Shown here piece by piece: positions 22,961 through 34,800 of a stretch of 64,000 nt of DNA. Location: positions 477,339 through 541,338 of the forward strand of contig NW_015971547.1 in the NCBI RefSeq assembly GCF_000182565.1. Direction: 5' to 3'. The first letter of the stretch is position 1, and each line of letters opens with the position of its first letter. Source of the stretch: Spizellomyces punctatus DAOM BR117 (lineage: Eukaryota; Chytridiomycota; Chytridiomycetes; Spizellomycetales; Spizellomycetaceae). Made by a program: the position numbers and the translations under genes. The notes beneath the pieces were generated by a model. It did no database searches. It was given only the letters and a program-made list of their open reading frames with translations, and was not told the origin of the DNA.

Positions 22961-24177
22961 ATGCGCTACATTACCAGCGATGAAGTAGGTCTTATTAAAA
23001 TCACCTCCATACCCCGATCCACACCCACCCCTAAAAAACCACGGACAAACGCATCCACACCATCCATCCCTCCACCCCGCACCCTAGGGACAATTGACAG
23101 AGAAGCTGAGATCCAGTTCATATGTTTTGCATCATCCCAACAAACGGTACTCGTAGCCCGCAAAAATGGCGTAGCAGAATACTGGGACATTGAAGCAGGT
23201 TCCATTGTTAGACATCACAAGGTGTTTGAACAAGAGGTGGATGAGCAGGGAAAAGTTGTGTTAAACAAGCATCGCAAGGGGGAGCATTTTGTGGGTGTTG
23301 CCGATGTCGATGGGTAAGCTAGAGAGTATCTTGAGCTCTGTTTGGATTTGTTTTGATCTTTCTCGACGTTAGGACATTGGTTGCCTGCACAGATCGGGGA
23401 AATCTTCACGTCATGCCTCCCCCGACGGGCTCACCCGCCTTTCCACCGGGAACCTACAATCTGAAGCGGACACTACTTTTTCGGGCACAAGTGCATTCAT
23501 CTAACCCTCACCTCCTGGCAACAGGGGGAGACGAACAAGATTTAACACTGTGGGATCTCTCAACACTCGCAAACCCCCCAACACCAAAATGGACGGCCAA
23601 AAATGTTGCAAACGATTACCTGGACATGCGTGTACCGATCTGGATAACGAATCTTGCATTCGTGTCTGCTACGCGCATTATAACGATTTCTGCCCATTCT
23701 CATTTGAGACTGTACGATACCACTGTTGCACGTCGGCCCATTATCAATATCACGGTGGGCGAGTCTCCTCTCAAAAGCCTTGGTTTTTACGAAAACGGAA
23801 ACAGCATCCAAACCATTGTATCCGATACAACCGGGCATCTTCTCGACTACACCCTGGACCCGCACACAAAAACAGCCAAGCTGGTTGGAAAGTTCCCAGT
23901 GTCGCCAGGAGCCATCACAAGCATCAGCGCATCAAAAGATTCGGTAGTAGTGGTAGGATTGGATCGGTTCGTCAGGGTGTATGATCAAGAACGAAAGTTG
24001 GCGCGAAAAGTGTATTTGAAGCAGCGGTTAACGGGACTGCTGGTGGATGAGGTGGAGGAGGAGGTGGAAGAGGCCGAAGAGGAGGAGAAGGGGGAGGAGG
24101 ATGTGTGGGCAGAAATGGATCGTGTTGGGGAAAAAGAGGAAAAAGCACCGACTAAAAAGCTGAAACGAAAGAAATAA
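22961..24177 (+). CDS. Ribosome biogenesis WD40 protein Nsa1/WDR74
   Basis: Assembly factor for the 60S subunit in the nucleolus. The start at 22961 gives MRYITSDEVGLIKI, matching the usual Nsa1 opening (MRF-TGDE-GL-KE), so longer upstream frames are rejected. One intron, 23314-23372 (59 nt). Beta-propeller repeats are visible: LVARKNGVAEYWD, HLLATGGDEQDLTLWDL, ITISAHSHLRLYDT. The signature ISASKDSVVVVGLDRFVRVYD precedes RKLARKVYLKQRL, which is highly typical. The tail is strongly acidic then basic (EEE runs, then TKKLKRKK), fitting a nucleolar protein. It ends 34 bp from the stop of the opposing gene. Confidence 0.92.
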
Positions 24178-24211
24178 AAGAAATCTCTATTTATTACCTC
24201 TTTATAAAATC

Positions 24212-24789
24212 TCACAGCTCCTCCACCTCAAACGGGTGCACCATCTTTACAGTCTCTGCTTGTCCTTCCCTCCTCTCTAGAGTATCCTCCTTATCAGAAA
24301 TCCCAACGTCCATTACCTCCACTGTCTCCTTCTTGATTCGAGAGCGATTTAGGAGCCCTCGGACACCTATACTTGGTTCAGATGGGTCGTCTGTAAAGGC
24401 TGCTTTGGAGCGGGGTGGTCCGTCGGGGGATTGGTCAAGTGCGTTTGTTGATCCATGTGTTGAGCGGGTGGTGGGTTGTAATGGTGGCTCCACCTTTGAT
24501 GACTCCAAGATTGGTGCATCAATATGCTCATCGAAGTCTTCGTCAACCACCAAATGTTCATCTGTCATCGTGAGCTCTGCCTTGACCACCTGATTATCAT
24601 CAACCGGCACATCAACTATTTTCATTTCACTTTTTGTCTCTTTTTCATTGCCTTGTTTTTCCTGCACTGGGTGAACACTCTCCTTGGATCCTACGGAAAC
24701 AAATCATTATTTACAATCAAATGGTATCGCGACACAAAACACTCACCTCTTGAGCCCAGACATGGACACAGTTTATGCAAAAATGACAT
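24212..24789 (-). CDS. Hypothetical acidic protein with N-terminal CPC motif (173 aa)
   Basis: Two exons, 24789-24747 and 24690-24212, join in frame through a GTGAGT...GTAG intron to give 173 residues. The N-terminus MSFLHKLCPCLGSRG has two close cysteines beside a short hydrophobic/basic patch, as in palmitoylated peripheral proteins. The rest is acidic and probably disordered, with one basic patch (GVRGLLNRSRIKKE) near residue 130. No known domain recognised. It is tail to tail with Nsa1 (34 bp) and divergent from the esterase gene. Coding status rests on the long second exon and the in-frame splice; function unknown. Confidence 0.6.
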
Positions 24790-25178
24790 TATGGGCGGGC
24801 TCGTCTGTGGTTATCGGACGTGCTTTGCTGCGGGCGGACATTCGGTCGCGTGGTAAGCCTCGCTTACGTAATGCACACTCTCGTTTAAGTGTTGCAGTCA
24901 TTATTTCAAAGTTGTTACTTTGTGAATGTGGACAAACGGATGAAAGGAAGTGGGTGCTTTATGGGTTGTATGGGTCGACAAAGAAAAAGCTTTGCAAAAA
25001 ACCAGTTTGTTGGCCGTTCGTCGTCGACGTTTCGCTTAACAAAAAGGTCACGACGCGAGGCTAAACGGGCTTGTGTGCAGGCGGAACATCTTTTACCCCC
25101 TGGGGTGTTCAACGTTTGTCGGAGTGCACCGAACACCGTTTTATCTCTTTAGGCTCCTCCTCTGCTATCCCGTCGACC
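24790..25178. promoter_or_regulatory. Divergent promoter region (acidic protein / esterase)
   Basis: 389 bp between divergent starts. No TATA box or repeat is obvious. Confidence 0.45.
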
Positions 25179-26897
25179 ATGCACCCGACAGCCTACCTCA
25201 CAGTCTTGGCGTCCATGTGGCTCATTGGCGCCCAACTCTTTGGTCTCATATGCATCTACTATAGTTTCTTTCCTCCGAGTATCCAGCACCCAATTGCAAA
25301 ATGGGGGTTGATGAGCTCTGGACTGATGTTTCAAGAGGTGACGGGGGCGGTGATTTTGGGGAATTGGTGGCTGGTGGTCGCGGCGTGGTGGTTGGGGGTA
25401 TTTGGTAAGTCGGAGCGAGTACCCTGGGCCTTGAGTATGTGTTCACCTGTCGCCGTAGATACGACCTTGGGGAAACTCTCTATATCCCTTGTCACTATGT
25501 CAATGTTGGTATTGTCGGCTATCTTTTGTCATGGGTATATTACATCTCGTATCGCAGTCGTCAAAGAGGTCCAAAGAATGGAAATCGAACTACAGTCTTC
25601 TGCGTCGCGGTTGGGTGTGTTTGATAGCGTGCCCATCAGGTACGGATTCCGCATCTCATAATGTAACAGTGACATTATTGACCGAGTTTTTGTGGTAGTC
25701 TTCCATTTTTCCTTCAGAGCGTGATACCGTATTGGCGACCTTGGGACGTGATGGAACACCGTGATAGTACGTTATTTATTTTCTCAATATACAATATGAC
25801 CGTCATGCACCATAAGTGCCTGCCTCTAACATAACTTTCCCATAGTAACGTACGTCACGGACGAAGAGTTGCGACAATTTGGACGCAGCTCGGAACGCCA
25901 GCTCCAACTCGACGTTCTTCACCGGACGTCCGGACCCGCGAAGCGTCCCGTATTAATTTACATCCATGGCGGAGCATGGCAATTTGGTGATAAAAGGATG
26001 CTTACGATGCCTGTGTGCTGGTATATGGCATCGCATAATTGGGTGTGTGCTCATCCCGGTTACGTGATTTTGCGCCCATTTGTGACATTCATGTTTTCTG
26101 CAGGTGGTGGTAAATATCAACTATAGACTCAGCCCTGGCGTTCTATACCCGGATCACTTGATTGATGCCAAGAGGGCCTTGCGATGGGTACGGGAGAATA
26201 TTCATAAATATGGTGGTGATCCAGGTAAGCGGGTCTCTGCCTGTTTTTCAACGTTGTTGATGGGTCGAATGTGCTGACACTTTGATAAAACAGATTTTGT
26301 GGCAGTCAGTGGAGGTTCTGCTGGTGGACACATTGCAAGCATGATGGCACTTACTCAGAACAATCCAGCATTCCAGCCGGGTACGTGCATACGTGGGTTA
26401 TCCGGTCCCTCTCCTTTCGTTGACCAGGAACCAAAGGTTTTGAAAGCACCGATACGTCCCTATCGGCCTGCGTTGGCTACTACCCCGTGGTGGACATGAC
26501 TGGACAAAGCGGCTACGCTCACCGCAACGCTAACGAATGGTTCGCCCGTGCCATATGCGGTCTTCCCAGCTTCGCAACCAGTAAATCATGGCTCAAGGAC
26601 AACGCCTGTCCAATTTCTGCGGCTGCCACTGCAGAGTCCATCCCTCCTTTCCTGGTCCTTCAGGGCGGCAATGATGAATTGGTACCCACAGGCTCTGTAC
26701 GGCATTTTGTGAATGTATTGCGAAAAAGGGAAGGTGCGTTGGTGTATTACGTCGAGTTGCCAAGAGCGCATCATGCTTTTGATGCGTTTTCGAGTCCGAG
26801 AGCGAATGTGGCGAACTGGGCAGTTGCAGAGTTTTTGAATGCTGTTCATGCGAGGTGGGTAGATGGTGCGGGGAAGCGGCCGGCAGTGAGTAATTAG
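25179..26897 (+). CDS. Membrane-anchored alpha/beta hydrolase (HSL-like esterase)
   Basis: Seven or so exons. The first two carry about three hydrophobic segments (MHPTAYLTVLASMWLIGAQL; GNWWLVVAAWWLGVFG; ISLVTMSMLVLSAIFCHGYI), so the enzyme is probably membrane-bound. The catalytic domain follows: oxyanion motif YIHGGAWQFGDK, INYRLSP, nucleophile Ser in SGGSAGGH, Asp in GGNDELV and His in RAHHAFD. The order and the LYPDHLIDAKRALRWVRENI-type segment resemble the BD-FAE/HSL esterase group common in actinobacteria and some fungi. Substrate unknown; short-chain esters or lipids are plausible. Intron borders near 25405-25458 and 26226-26292 are clear, others approximate. Confidence 0.82.
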
Positions 26898-27266
26898 TGG
26901 CGGGCGTGATTGGGTGGGTAACTGGATAAGTAGCCCATCTTTCTGTTTTCATTTCTATGATGGACATGTAGTGTGGTCCTAGTTATTGCATCAAGTTTCC
27001 TACACATAAAATAGACTCGATTATTGCAGCAATATATATCCTCGTTGGAACTAGTGCTACTGCCTGAATACCTCAACACACCGCAAAGTGGATCAACAAA
27101 CGCCCTATGACTAGTCCAACTGTTCATCACTCAGCGCTCGTCATAAGGCTGAGCAGTGGCCGCAGGACGGGAATCTCTGTCGAAGGAGCTTCGGCATCGT
27201 GCACATCAATACCATGGTAAAACGGCAATACAAATTGATAGAGTACATTCAAGCCACAACCACATA
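26898..27266. other. Intergenic (tail to tail), nothing recognised
   Basis: 369 bp between two stop codons; presumably both 3' UTRs. No repeat or frame of note. Confidence 0.6.
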
Positions 27267-29037
27267 TTAAAAAAACAAGTCTTCCAGCATCGCGTCAATT
27301 CTATTAGTAGCAGGCTTGGATCCCCCAGTCGTGGCATTTATCCTGTCTGTCAGCTTGGCATCCCCCCAAGACTTGCCCTCATGTCGACGAGAAGTACCTA
27401 TAGATGTACTTTCATGAGCGGGCATGCTTGCAATCGGTGAAGAGTCCAAGGTACTCGGATTAGATCCCAGCTTATCATCTCCGTCGTCGTCTGTGTCGGA
27501 TTCTCCCAACAGACCTTGTAACGGGCGTTCGTGTACTTCTGTTTCTCCTTGTTTCAGTGTAGCAGGTGCATGTAGCACTGGATTTGTCCCTTCGTTCGGA
27601 GGTGCGACGTTGTTATTTGGTGCGTCGGTGTCGTCATCTGTATCTGAATCCAATAAGATGGCGCGCTTCGTGTGTACAGTTGTTGACTGCTCGGATGAGC
27701 CTGTGCGTGGGAGGTATTTGGTATCGTCATTCAAGAAACTATCCTGTTTCCGTGGTGATGATGGTCTTGCATGCTCAACCGTCCGGCGATTCGGCACGGG
27801 AAGATTTTGGTTGGTATCTCCACGAACGCTATCGTCTTCGTGAGGATCAATAATGTTCCAAAAGTTTGGATCTGGCACTTTGGGTTTTCCTTTGATGTTC
27901 CTCTTGGAAGTTTTTAGACGTCCCGTCGACTTCATGGGTCTCATCGACTTTGATCCAGTTGGTTCTTCAATTACTCGTCTCTTCTCTTCTTCCTCCAATT
28001 CTCGTAGTCGTTGTTGACGGAATGGGAGAAGGTACTTTCGAGCAGCCTCCAATACTTCGTCATCGGTTTGGATGTAGAGTACGGATGGATGTTTGGGTGT
28101 TTGTTCTTTGGAGACTGGTGTGCTCTTTGCTTGTGCGGGATGCGTTCCGGCTTGCTTGGGACTTGCTGCGTTGCTCTGCGTTGACGTAGAACTCGCAGGT
28201 ATGGTCTTTTTTACTCTCTTCTGCCCATCATTAGTGTTCCACGGCAGCTTTCGCTTTGCTGGAGTAGAGAGAGGAGTTTTCAATACTGCTGGTTTCTGTG
28301 GTGTGCGCGGTATTGATGATCCAGTTCCTCTCTCCGGATGCCCGATGTTGCTAGATTCAATACTCTGTAAGACGAGTTAGCATTCCCATTTGACACATGC
28401 AACCACCAAATTTGTACCTTTGGCAAAAAGTCTTCATACCGCGCACAAAATAGTAGCATTACAGCGGCGCAGTGTTTGCACTTTCCTTTGGTCGGTACCG
28501 GACAGGTGCATGTTGCATCAACCACATCTAAGAGCAAGAGTCAGACTACGCATTTAACTTGGCATGACGGACTCCTGACCTTGCGTCTCGACGTTAAGTC
28601 GAACAACAATGTCATACTGAGCCGTTCCCTTGCACTTTGCCTCCAATTTCAATACGTGCCCTTCGAGCGCTGCACGAGTGTGGGATATACTGTTCAAAAG
28701 TGCCCCCCCTCTTTCCACCGCTCGTGTGTTAGCAATATAGGTTTCAACTGTTTTCCTGGTGAACTGGAGGCCAACAAGCTCCACCGTTGTTGTGAAATGT
28801 GTGTCATTTTCGGTGGACGTTCTCTCCTGCTGTTGCATTTGGAGGACCAAAAGACGGGCGATCAGCTGCCTACGTAATACGACACTGGATGGAGCCGCAC
28901 TTCAAATGTGTAAAACCAGTGCTTAGTGGATCAAAATCAGGTTTTGGGCTTACCAAGGGTGCCAAGGGACTGTTATTTGAGGTTCGGATATTAGCCTGCC
29001 TTGCCTTAAAAATCACATCGCTGGGTACCTTACGCAT
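27267..29037 (-). CDS. SWIM zinc-finger protein, disordered C-terminus
   Basis: Four exons resolved. Exon A (to about 28964) reads VPSDVIFKARQANIRTSN. The next (about 28870-28580) reads LIARLLVLQMQQQE and a conserved-looking stretch ending KCKGTAQYDIVVRLNVETQ. A third has the SWIM motif CTCPVPTKGKCKHC (CxCx8CxH), then CAAVMLLFCARYEDFLPK. The last exon is about 1.1 kb, largely disordered, with one helical segment (EVLEAARKYLLPFRQQRLRELEEEE), KRK basic motifs and SDTDDD casein-kinase-like acidic repeats. SWIM domains bind DNA or proteins; a DNA-repair or chromatin role is possible but not shown. The start used (29037) is the first clear ATG; a short upstream exon may exist, because the frame is open to about 29073 after a possible acceptor. 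Confidence 0.72.
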
Positions 29038-30808
29038 GAAGTAACCGATCTTCAGCCAGTTATTGGAAGCCACTGCGAGGAAAGTTTATCCATCGGAGGA
29101 GAGCCCAAGACAGTCGAAAGCTTCACGGTTACATTCCCGTAACCAGCTAAAGCCAGCAAGAATGGAGGGGAGCGTGAAAAGGTGTGCCGCTTATAAAGGC
29201 TCAATAGGGATGGATTACTGGATTCTCTCAACCAGGATGGTTAATTGATCTTTAAATAACGACCTGGGGCGACATCATAGAATTGGTGCTATCGGGAAAG
29301 AGGAGGCATACTGTCGTTCACGACCAGATCTTGCATATGCGACTCTCTAAGTTTAAGACGGCGAGACAAGCAATTCGGCAATCATGTTGGGCGGCGAGAT
29401 GAAATGATGGAATACCAACTTCGTATGCACGGGGTACCTTTCACGTCCATAACTACCTTCGGAAGTTGACGGGCCGTCCGTCCGGAAGCTTATTCCATTC
29501 ACTATAAAATTCAATCTGGAGCCACAGCTATCACAAATACAAAATGTGAACCCGCCTTGTTGAGGCCCGCAACAGCCATTATCCAGGTCCAATATCGACC
29601 GCCTTCCAGTACCATCCTGATTTCATCTACCTGCCCAAGCGGCATGTCGTGCGCCAATTGAAGCTCTTATAATCAATGCAATGAAGAATCCCCAATTGCT
29701 ATTCTCAGCGAACATGATATGTTGGGGATAAACACCCAAATCAGAGCAAGTGCTCCAAATATTTTGGCCCATCACCTTGCCACATGGAGTGCTGGCCATC
29801 ATAACCGAAACCTATCCTCAGGTTCTTGAACAAAATATTCCATCTGTTTATTCAATCTGTCCTTCCCCTTTGATTCGTCCGCAAAGTTCATCCAGTTTCC
29901 TTCATAGTCATTCAACGCCGTCCATAGAGGCGCGAATGAACCCTTTCATCGACCTTCTTGCGAGGATCGCAGGTGGACCCAGTCTAATCATACAGTACAT
30001 CCCATACTCACACTTAGCAAGCCATTCATCGTCACAAGTGCAACTTGCTTGACAGGAGATACATAGAGTTCGAAACGACGTCTTCATCGCTCACACCAGA
30101 TTGCGCGACGGTCCCCATATCGGACATAACTTCCTCATAGAGGAGCCTAGAGATGATGACTGAGACAGTATTGACATACGTTTGACAATCGTCCGGGTTT
30201 GAGCCGCGGCACGAAGGCAGCTAACGTTGAGGCCGCGGAGGACGGGTCGAGAGCGGGCGTAATGCCAGGTGGAGAGGTCCAGTGCATGACCCAATCGTAG
30301 AGAAGACCAAGAGAGGTCACCGCCAGTTGAGCGCTTCTTGGATGTCACCCAAGCGTTCAAACCATAAGAGTTGGATATCCGGCAGCTCACGTGTGCATCT
30401 ATTATTGTGGACACGATGCATCAGTTCCCAGTAGGAATAATAACGACCAAGTTCAGTGATTCAATACGCAGCGGAAGAGCTCAAGAGGAGTCAAGAGGAG
30501 AGCTGGCTTTGTTCAATCACAACTTGGTACGGCAAATGCCATTGTTTCCTGTGCGGGCTTGCTATTGTCGGCTGGAGCGTACCCATCTAAATGTGACTTT
30601 TAATCCGAGGTACTTGGATCGCTTCAATTGAACTTTCTTCACGGCATATCAAGAGGCACGCATCGCGTTGGTAGCACATCCACACGATGAGAGCTCAGAG
30701 ATTGCCCAAATCACCGCTAACATATACAATGCAGAAATAATATTATTACTCATCATCTACTTGTTGTGTGTATGTAGTGTCATCTCGCCGATCCAGACGT
30801 TATACATC
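29038..30808. other. 1.8-kb interval without a resolved gene
   Basis: Several short minus-strand frames (29353-29592, 30091-30414, and ELPDIQLLWFERLGDIQEAL near 30350) and one plus-strand frame (29750-30052) look weakly protein-like but do not join by clean splicing. It could be a decayed gene or a fast-evolving, highly spliced gene. Confidence 0.35.
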
Positions 30809-31604
30809 CTATTTCGCCTTCCGCGTCCATCCAGCGACAAACTCGCTTGCCTTTTGTTCCACCCGCTCTTGGAACGTCATCTCCCTCTTTGCATTCGCAA
30901 TATCCACAAGAGGTGCCTCACTCTCCAACGTCGATCGGACATGTCGCTCCACATGCACGTCCACCCCCGCCGGTACATTCTTGACAATATACGCTATCCA
31001 CTCCTTGACACTTTCCTCACTCGCATCAAAGACTTGTAGGGCTCTCACGTACTTTTTCTGCTCAAACACTTCCTTGGTCTTGGCGTGCACAAAGGGGCCT
31101 TTGATCACGTACCACTTTTTCGTCTGCACAGGGAGATGGATTGTCTCGCTGCAGGGCATTTGCATCGCGTGGGCTGAATGTCGGCAAAAGTGTGCTACGA
31201 AATCGAGGTGGTCAGGCATATATCCTTGGAGGTGGAGTGTGCAGGCGAGGGCGTGGTGTGTTGGTTTCGGGGTCGGGAGGAGGGGAATGTCGAGGGGTTC
31301 GCCCTTCACTTTACAAGTGCACGTTAGTTACATTTTTGTCTTTCGATGCGGACTCTAAAAGTACATACAGTCGAGGGAGTGTAACCCATAATAGGTGTCC
31401 AGATCCCGCTTGGGTTCAGAGTCGGAGGTCGCAAGTGTGCGGACACATGAGCTGATCCGAGGCAACGGGACCACACTCCGAACATTTCGTGAAAAGACTG
31501 CCCGCGCGGCTTTCTACAAAATCCAGACCCATTACCCGCCGTTAACACACTATTCTGGCACACAAACCCATCTTCGTGCTCACCCCTGCTATGCGGTGGT
31601 TCAT
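30809..31604 (-). CDS. Mitochondrial small-subunit ribosomal protein uS10m
   Basis: Three exons. The last (30809-31307) carries the S10 core: LPVQTKKWYVIKGPFVHAKT, KKYVRALQVFDA, VDVHVERHVRSTL. The middle exon in the linked frame reads KAARAVFSRNVRSVVPLPRI then SSCVRTLATSDSEPKRDLD, an Arg/Ser-rich, acid-poor presequence. A first exon at 31604-31584 (MNHRIAG) joins in phase with an acceptor before AAAGCC. The protein acts in the mitoribosome head. It is divergent from Rrp12 (283 bp between starts). The start exon is inferred from splice frame; the core is certain. Confidence 0.88.
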
Positions 31605-31887
31605 ATTGGAAAATCTACTCGACAAGCAATCCGTCGCTCGCAAAGGCCAAAAAGTTCATCGGAATGGAAATGAAAATCACGTGGATGTCATATTTCCATT
31701 TTTGAGCTAAATGGAATTTTTTTGTTTTTGTCGACGTTTTGCAGCATCTGAGCAGAACAAAGGTTGCAAGCGTCGGGGTTTCATTTGCGCAATTTTATTT
31801 TGGGGTGGACATTCTTTACGCGCAAAGGAACAAGGTGGTAGCATTACATTCGAGGAAGGAGCGCCAGCAGTACAGAAAAAGGGCAAC

Positions 31888-34800
31888 ATGGCGGTTACTG
31901 CCAACCCCGACTCGGCGTCAGGCCGGGAAGAACAAGACTTTTTCCACAATGACGCTCTTGTTAAGATACGCTCCCAAACCAACTCTGGTCTCGAGAACCA
32001 AAAACAGGCTGCCATCATTCTCACTGCTGTCGAAGAAGCTATTCAGGAACAAGGCGAACAATTGACACCTTTGGCTTATTTCGGGGCGCTAATGACCATT
32101 TTGGAACAGCAGCGGGCGACAGCTGTCGATGCGGAACAGCGTGGGGTCCTTGTTGCCGTGACACACATTTTGTCGATTGTCTTCCCAAGAATACCTAGCT
32201 CCATATTGAGACTAAAGTTTGATGACGTGTCGCGGACGCTGGGTGGGACACTCGAGGCATATCAGGACGAACAGCCACTTGTTCGATCTGTACTCGCGTG
32301 CTTTGAATCTCTCCTGTCTGCTCAAGATCACGCGCGGTGGACAACAGATCTGACGTGTAAAAAGCTGTTCCAGGTGCTGTTGGTCATGTCTGTCGATGGG
32401 CGGCCCAAAGTGCGACGACGGGCGCTTGAGGCTGTCAAACGGATTCTTTGCCGTCCACCACCACCGAGCACACACCACCCCGCTACATTGACGACCATTG
32501 ATTACACGATGGGATCTTTGCAAGAATATGCAGAAACAGTGGGGAGTGTGTCCGCTAAGAACAGAAAGGAACTCGAACAGCAGGTTCTCCACGTTTTGGT
32601 GTTTCTCAAAGCAACGCTCCCGGTTTTGGCCATGCAGGGAGGTCATGATCGGACGAGAGGTAAACTGCGTGCGCTTTGCGAGACATTACTGAGATTACCT
32701 GTTCGATCATCCGGAACTGGGAATACCATCTTGACCCAGTGGATCTTTTCCGTCCTGGAAGCCCTATTTGGAACCTCTTTGGAGAAAGAGGAAATCTTTC
32801 CCCATTTGGACATGGCGCTTTTGGACTCTGTCATTCGCGCGCTCTTGGAGATGCGTCCTTACCAAAACGACGCAACACTGATCCCGGCTTGGTTGGAATT
32901 AATTGGGAAAGGGTTTTCGAAATTGGCGGAGCTCGCTAGGGAAGCCGAGCGAAACGAGGACGGCATGATGTCGACAGAGAGGCAGTATGCTTTGACGGAC
33001 TTTCCTGACTTGCTTGTTTCGGTTTTCAAAAAGACTTTTGAGGCCGTGTTTGGTCAGCAGGCCACGAAGGCTGTCATTGTCAACAAGGCTGCACAAGTAT
33101 TTTCGGCTATGGTGCGAGAATGCGTGACAGAGACTATGGTGCAAGAAGCCAGCCGGTCGGACATGACAGACGACGCAGAATCCCGTCTCATGGTGATGAT
33201 CCAAGTCATCAACACCGGGTTAAGCGACATTCGCTACCGATCCGCGTGGGGTGGCATCCTGGGAATCGCTGAAGCACTATTTGATCGCCTTGGTAGTGTC
33301 CTTCCTCAACTGGTCCGCGGAACTCTATTTAATGTCATGGCATTCCGTGACGACCCAGCCTATGGCGAAAGTTTCCCCTACAAGGAGGAACTGGAGGTCG
33401 CCTTGCATGCTGCGGTCCAGTCACTCGGCTTTGAAAACTTTGTCTCGTTTGTTCCTCTCAACATTGAGAACGAAATTCCATCCCAGCCCCGTCGTCCCTA
33501 CCTCCTATCCACGTTCATGGAAGCACTCAACAGACCTCTCCCCACCATCATTGGCATACCATCCTCTGCATTTGGGCCACATACATTGTCTTTTCTCTCA
33601 AAGGACCTGTTACCCCTCGCCCAGCGCATGTTCGAAAAGAGCGGTGATGCGTGGAGAGGTAATCGGCAGGTCGAAGCCAAGCTGTACGAAACGATAGGGA
33701 CGCAGGTATGGGCTCTAGTACCAGGATTCTGCTCGACACTTCCTCCGGACGTAGAATCATCCTTTGCAACAACTGGACCCGTGTTTGGAAAGATTCTCCA
33801 AGGTGCCCCGAAAGAAGTCTTTCTGGACTTACCGTCCGAACCGGATTTCAGGCCCGTTGTGTGTGAAGCGTTACAGAATTTGGTGGAGGGATACAGGAAA
33901 GTAGCAGATGTGAAAGGCATGGAGGACGGGCGAGATGACGTTGTTGCACAACGAAAGAAAGATGCCAACCAGGCTGCACAAGGATTGGAAAACTTTAAAT
34001 CCTACGCAACACGCTTTCTCAGCGTCCTCTGCAATAATTACACTACCCTCCCTCCGGATATTCTCGACGCCACTAAAGGCCAAGCTCTCCAATCCCTCCA
34101 TGAACGGGAAAACCAACACTATGCCCGAACGATTCAGTCCTTCCTCCCCATCGCCGATCCAAGCGCTGTCAACAGTTACTTTTTGTCCCTCGTGACAACG
34201 CTCCTTCAATCCCAATCACAACCACATCCGGAACCGGAATCAGCTGTTGCGCAAATGGGGAGGTTGAGGGACTATGCTATACTCGATTTACTTTTGATTC
34301 TTTTGCCTTTTGTGCCAGCATCCACGACGTCGGGTGATTCGCCTGTTGAGGTGTTTTACAAGGTTCTCACTGGGCAGCTACGGGATGCGGACCCTACGCT
34401 CCAGAAAAGGACTTACAAGGCGTTGAACCATGTGATAGAGTACCTTCGTCCTCCTGTTCTCAACCTGGAAGAGCTGGTGAATCGTCTCCTAGATCCCGAA
34501 GTTCTGTCCAAGGCTTCCTCGGGCGCCAAGAAGGCGCGTATGCAGCTGTTGCAACGTGTCGCAATTGCCATCCCGGCTCAGGACCAGGCTCTGCTGTTGA
34601 CGTATATCCCTGTTGCGTTGTCTGAAGTCATGTTGGCTACCAAGGAAGCGAGTGAAAAGGCGCGCAATGCAGCGTACGATTGTCTTGTAGCCATGGGACG
34701 CAAGATGTTGACCGGGGGTGTGACGGAGGATGCGTGGGACATGGACGCTCTCCAGCGGGCGCTGGATGATGAGACCCCCGGCGGCCAAGTCAATTTGAAA

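Noticed and set aside
31711-31887. Upstream extension of the Rrp12 frame
   Set aside because: The 59 extra residues are Cys/Phe-rich and unlike the family; the ATG at 31888 precedes the conserved N-terminus.
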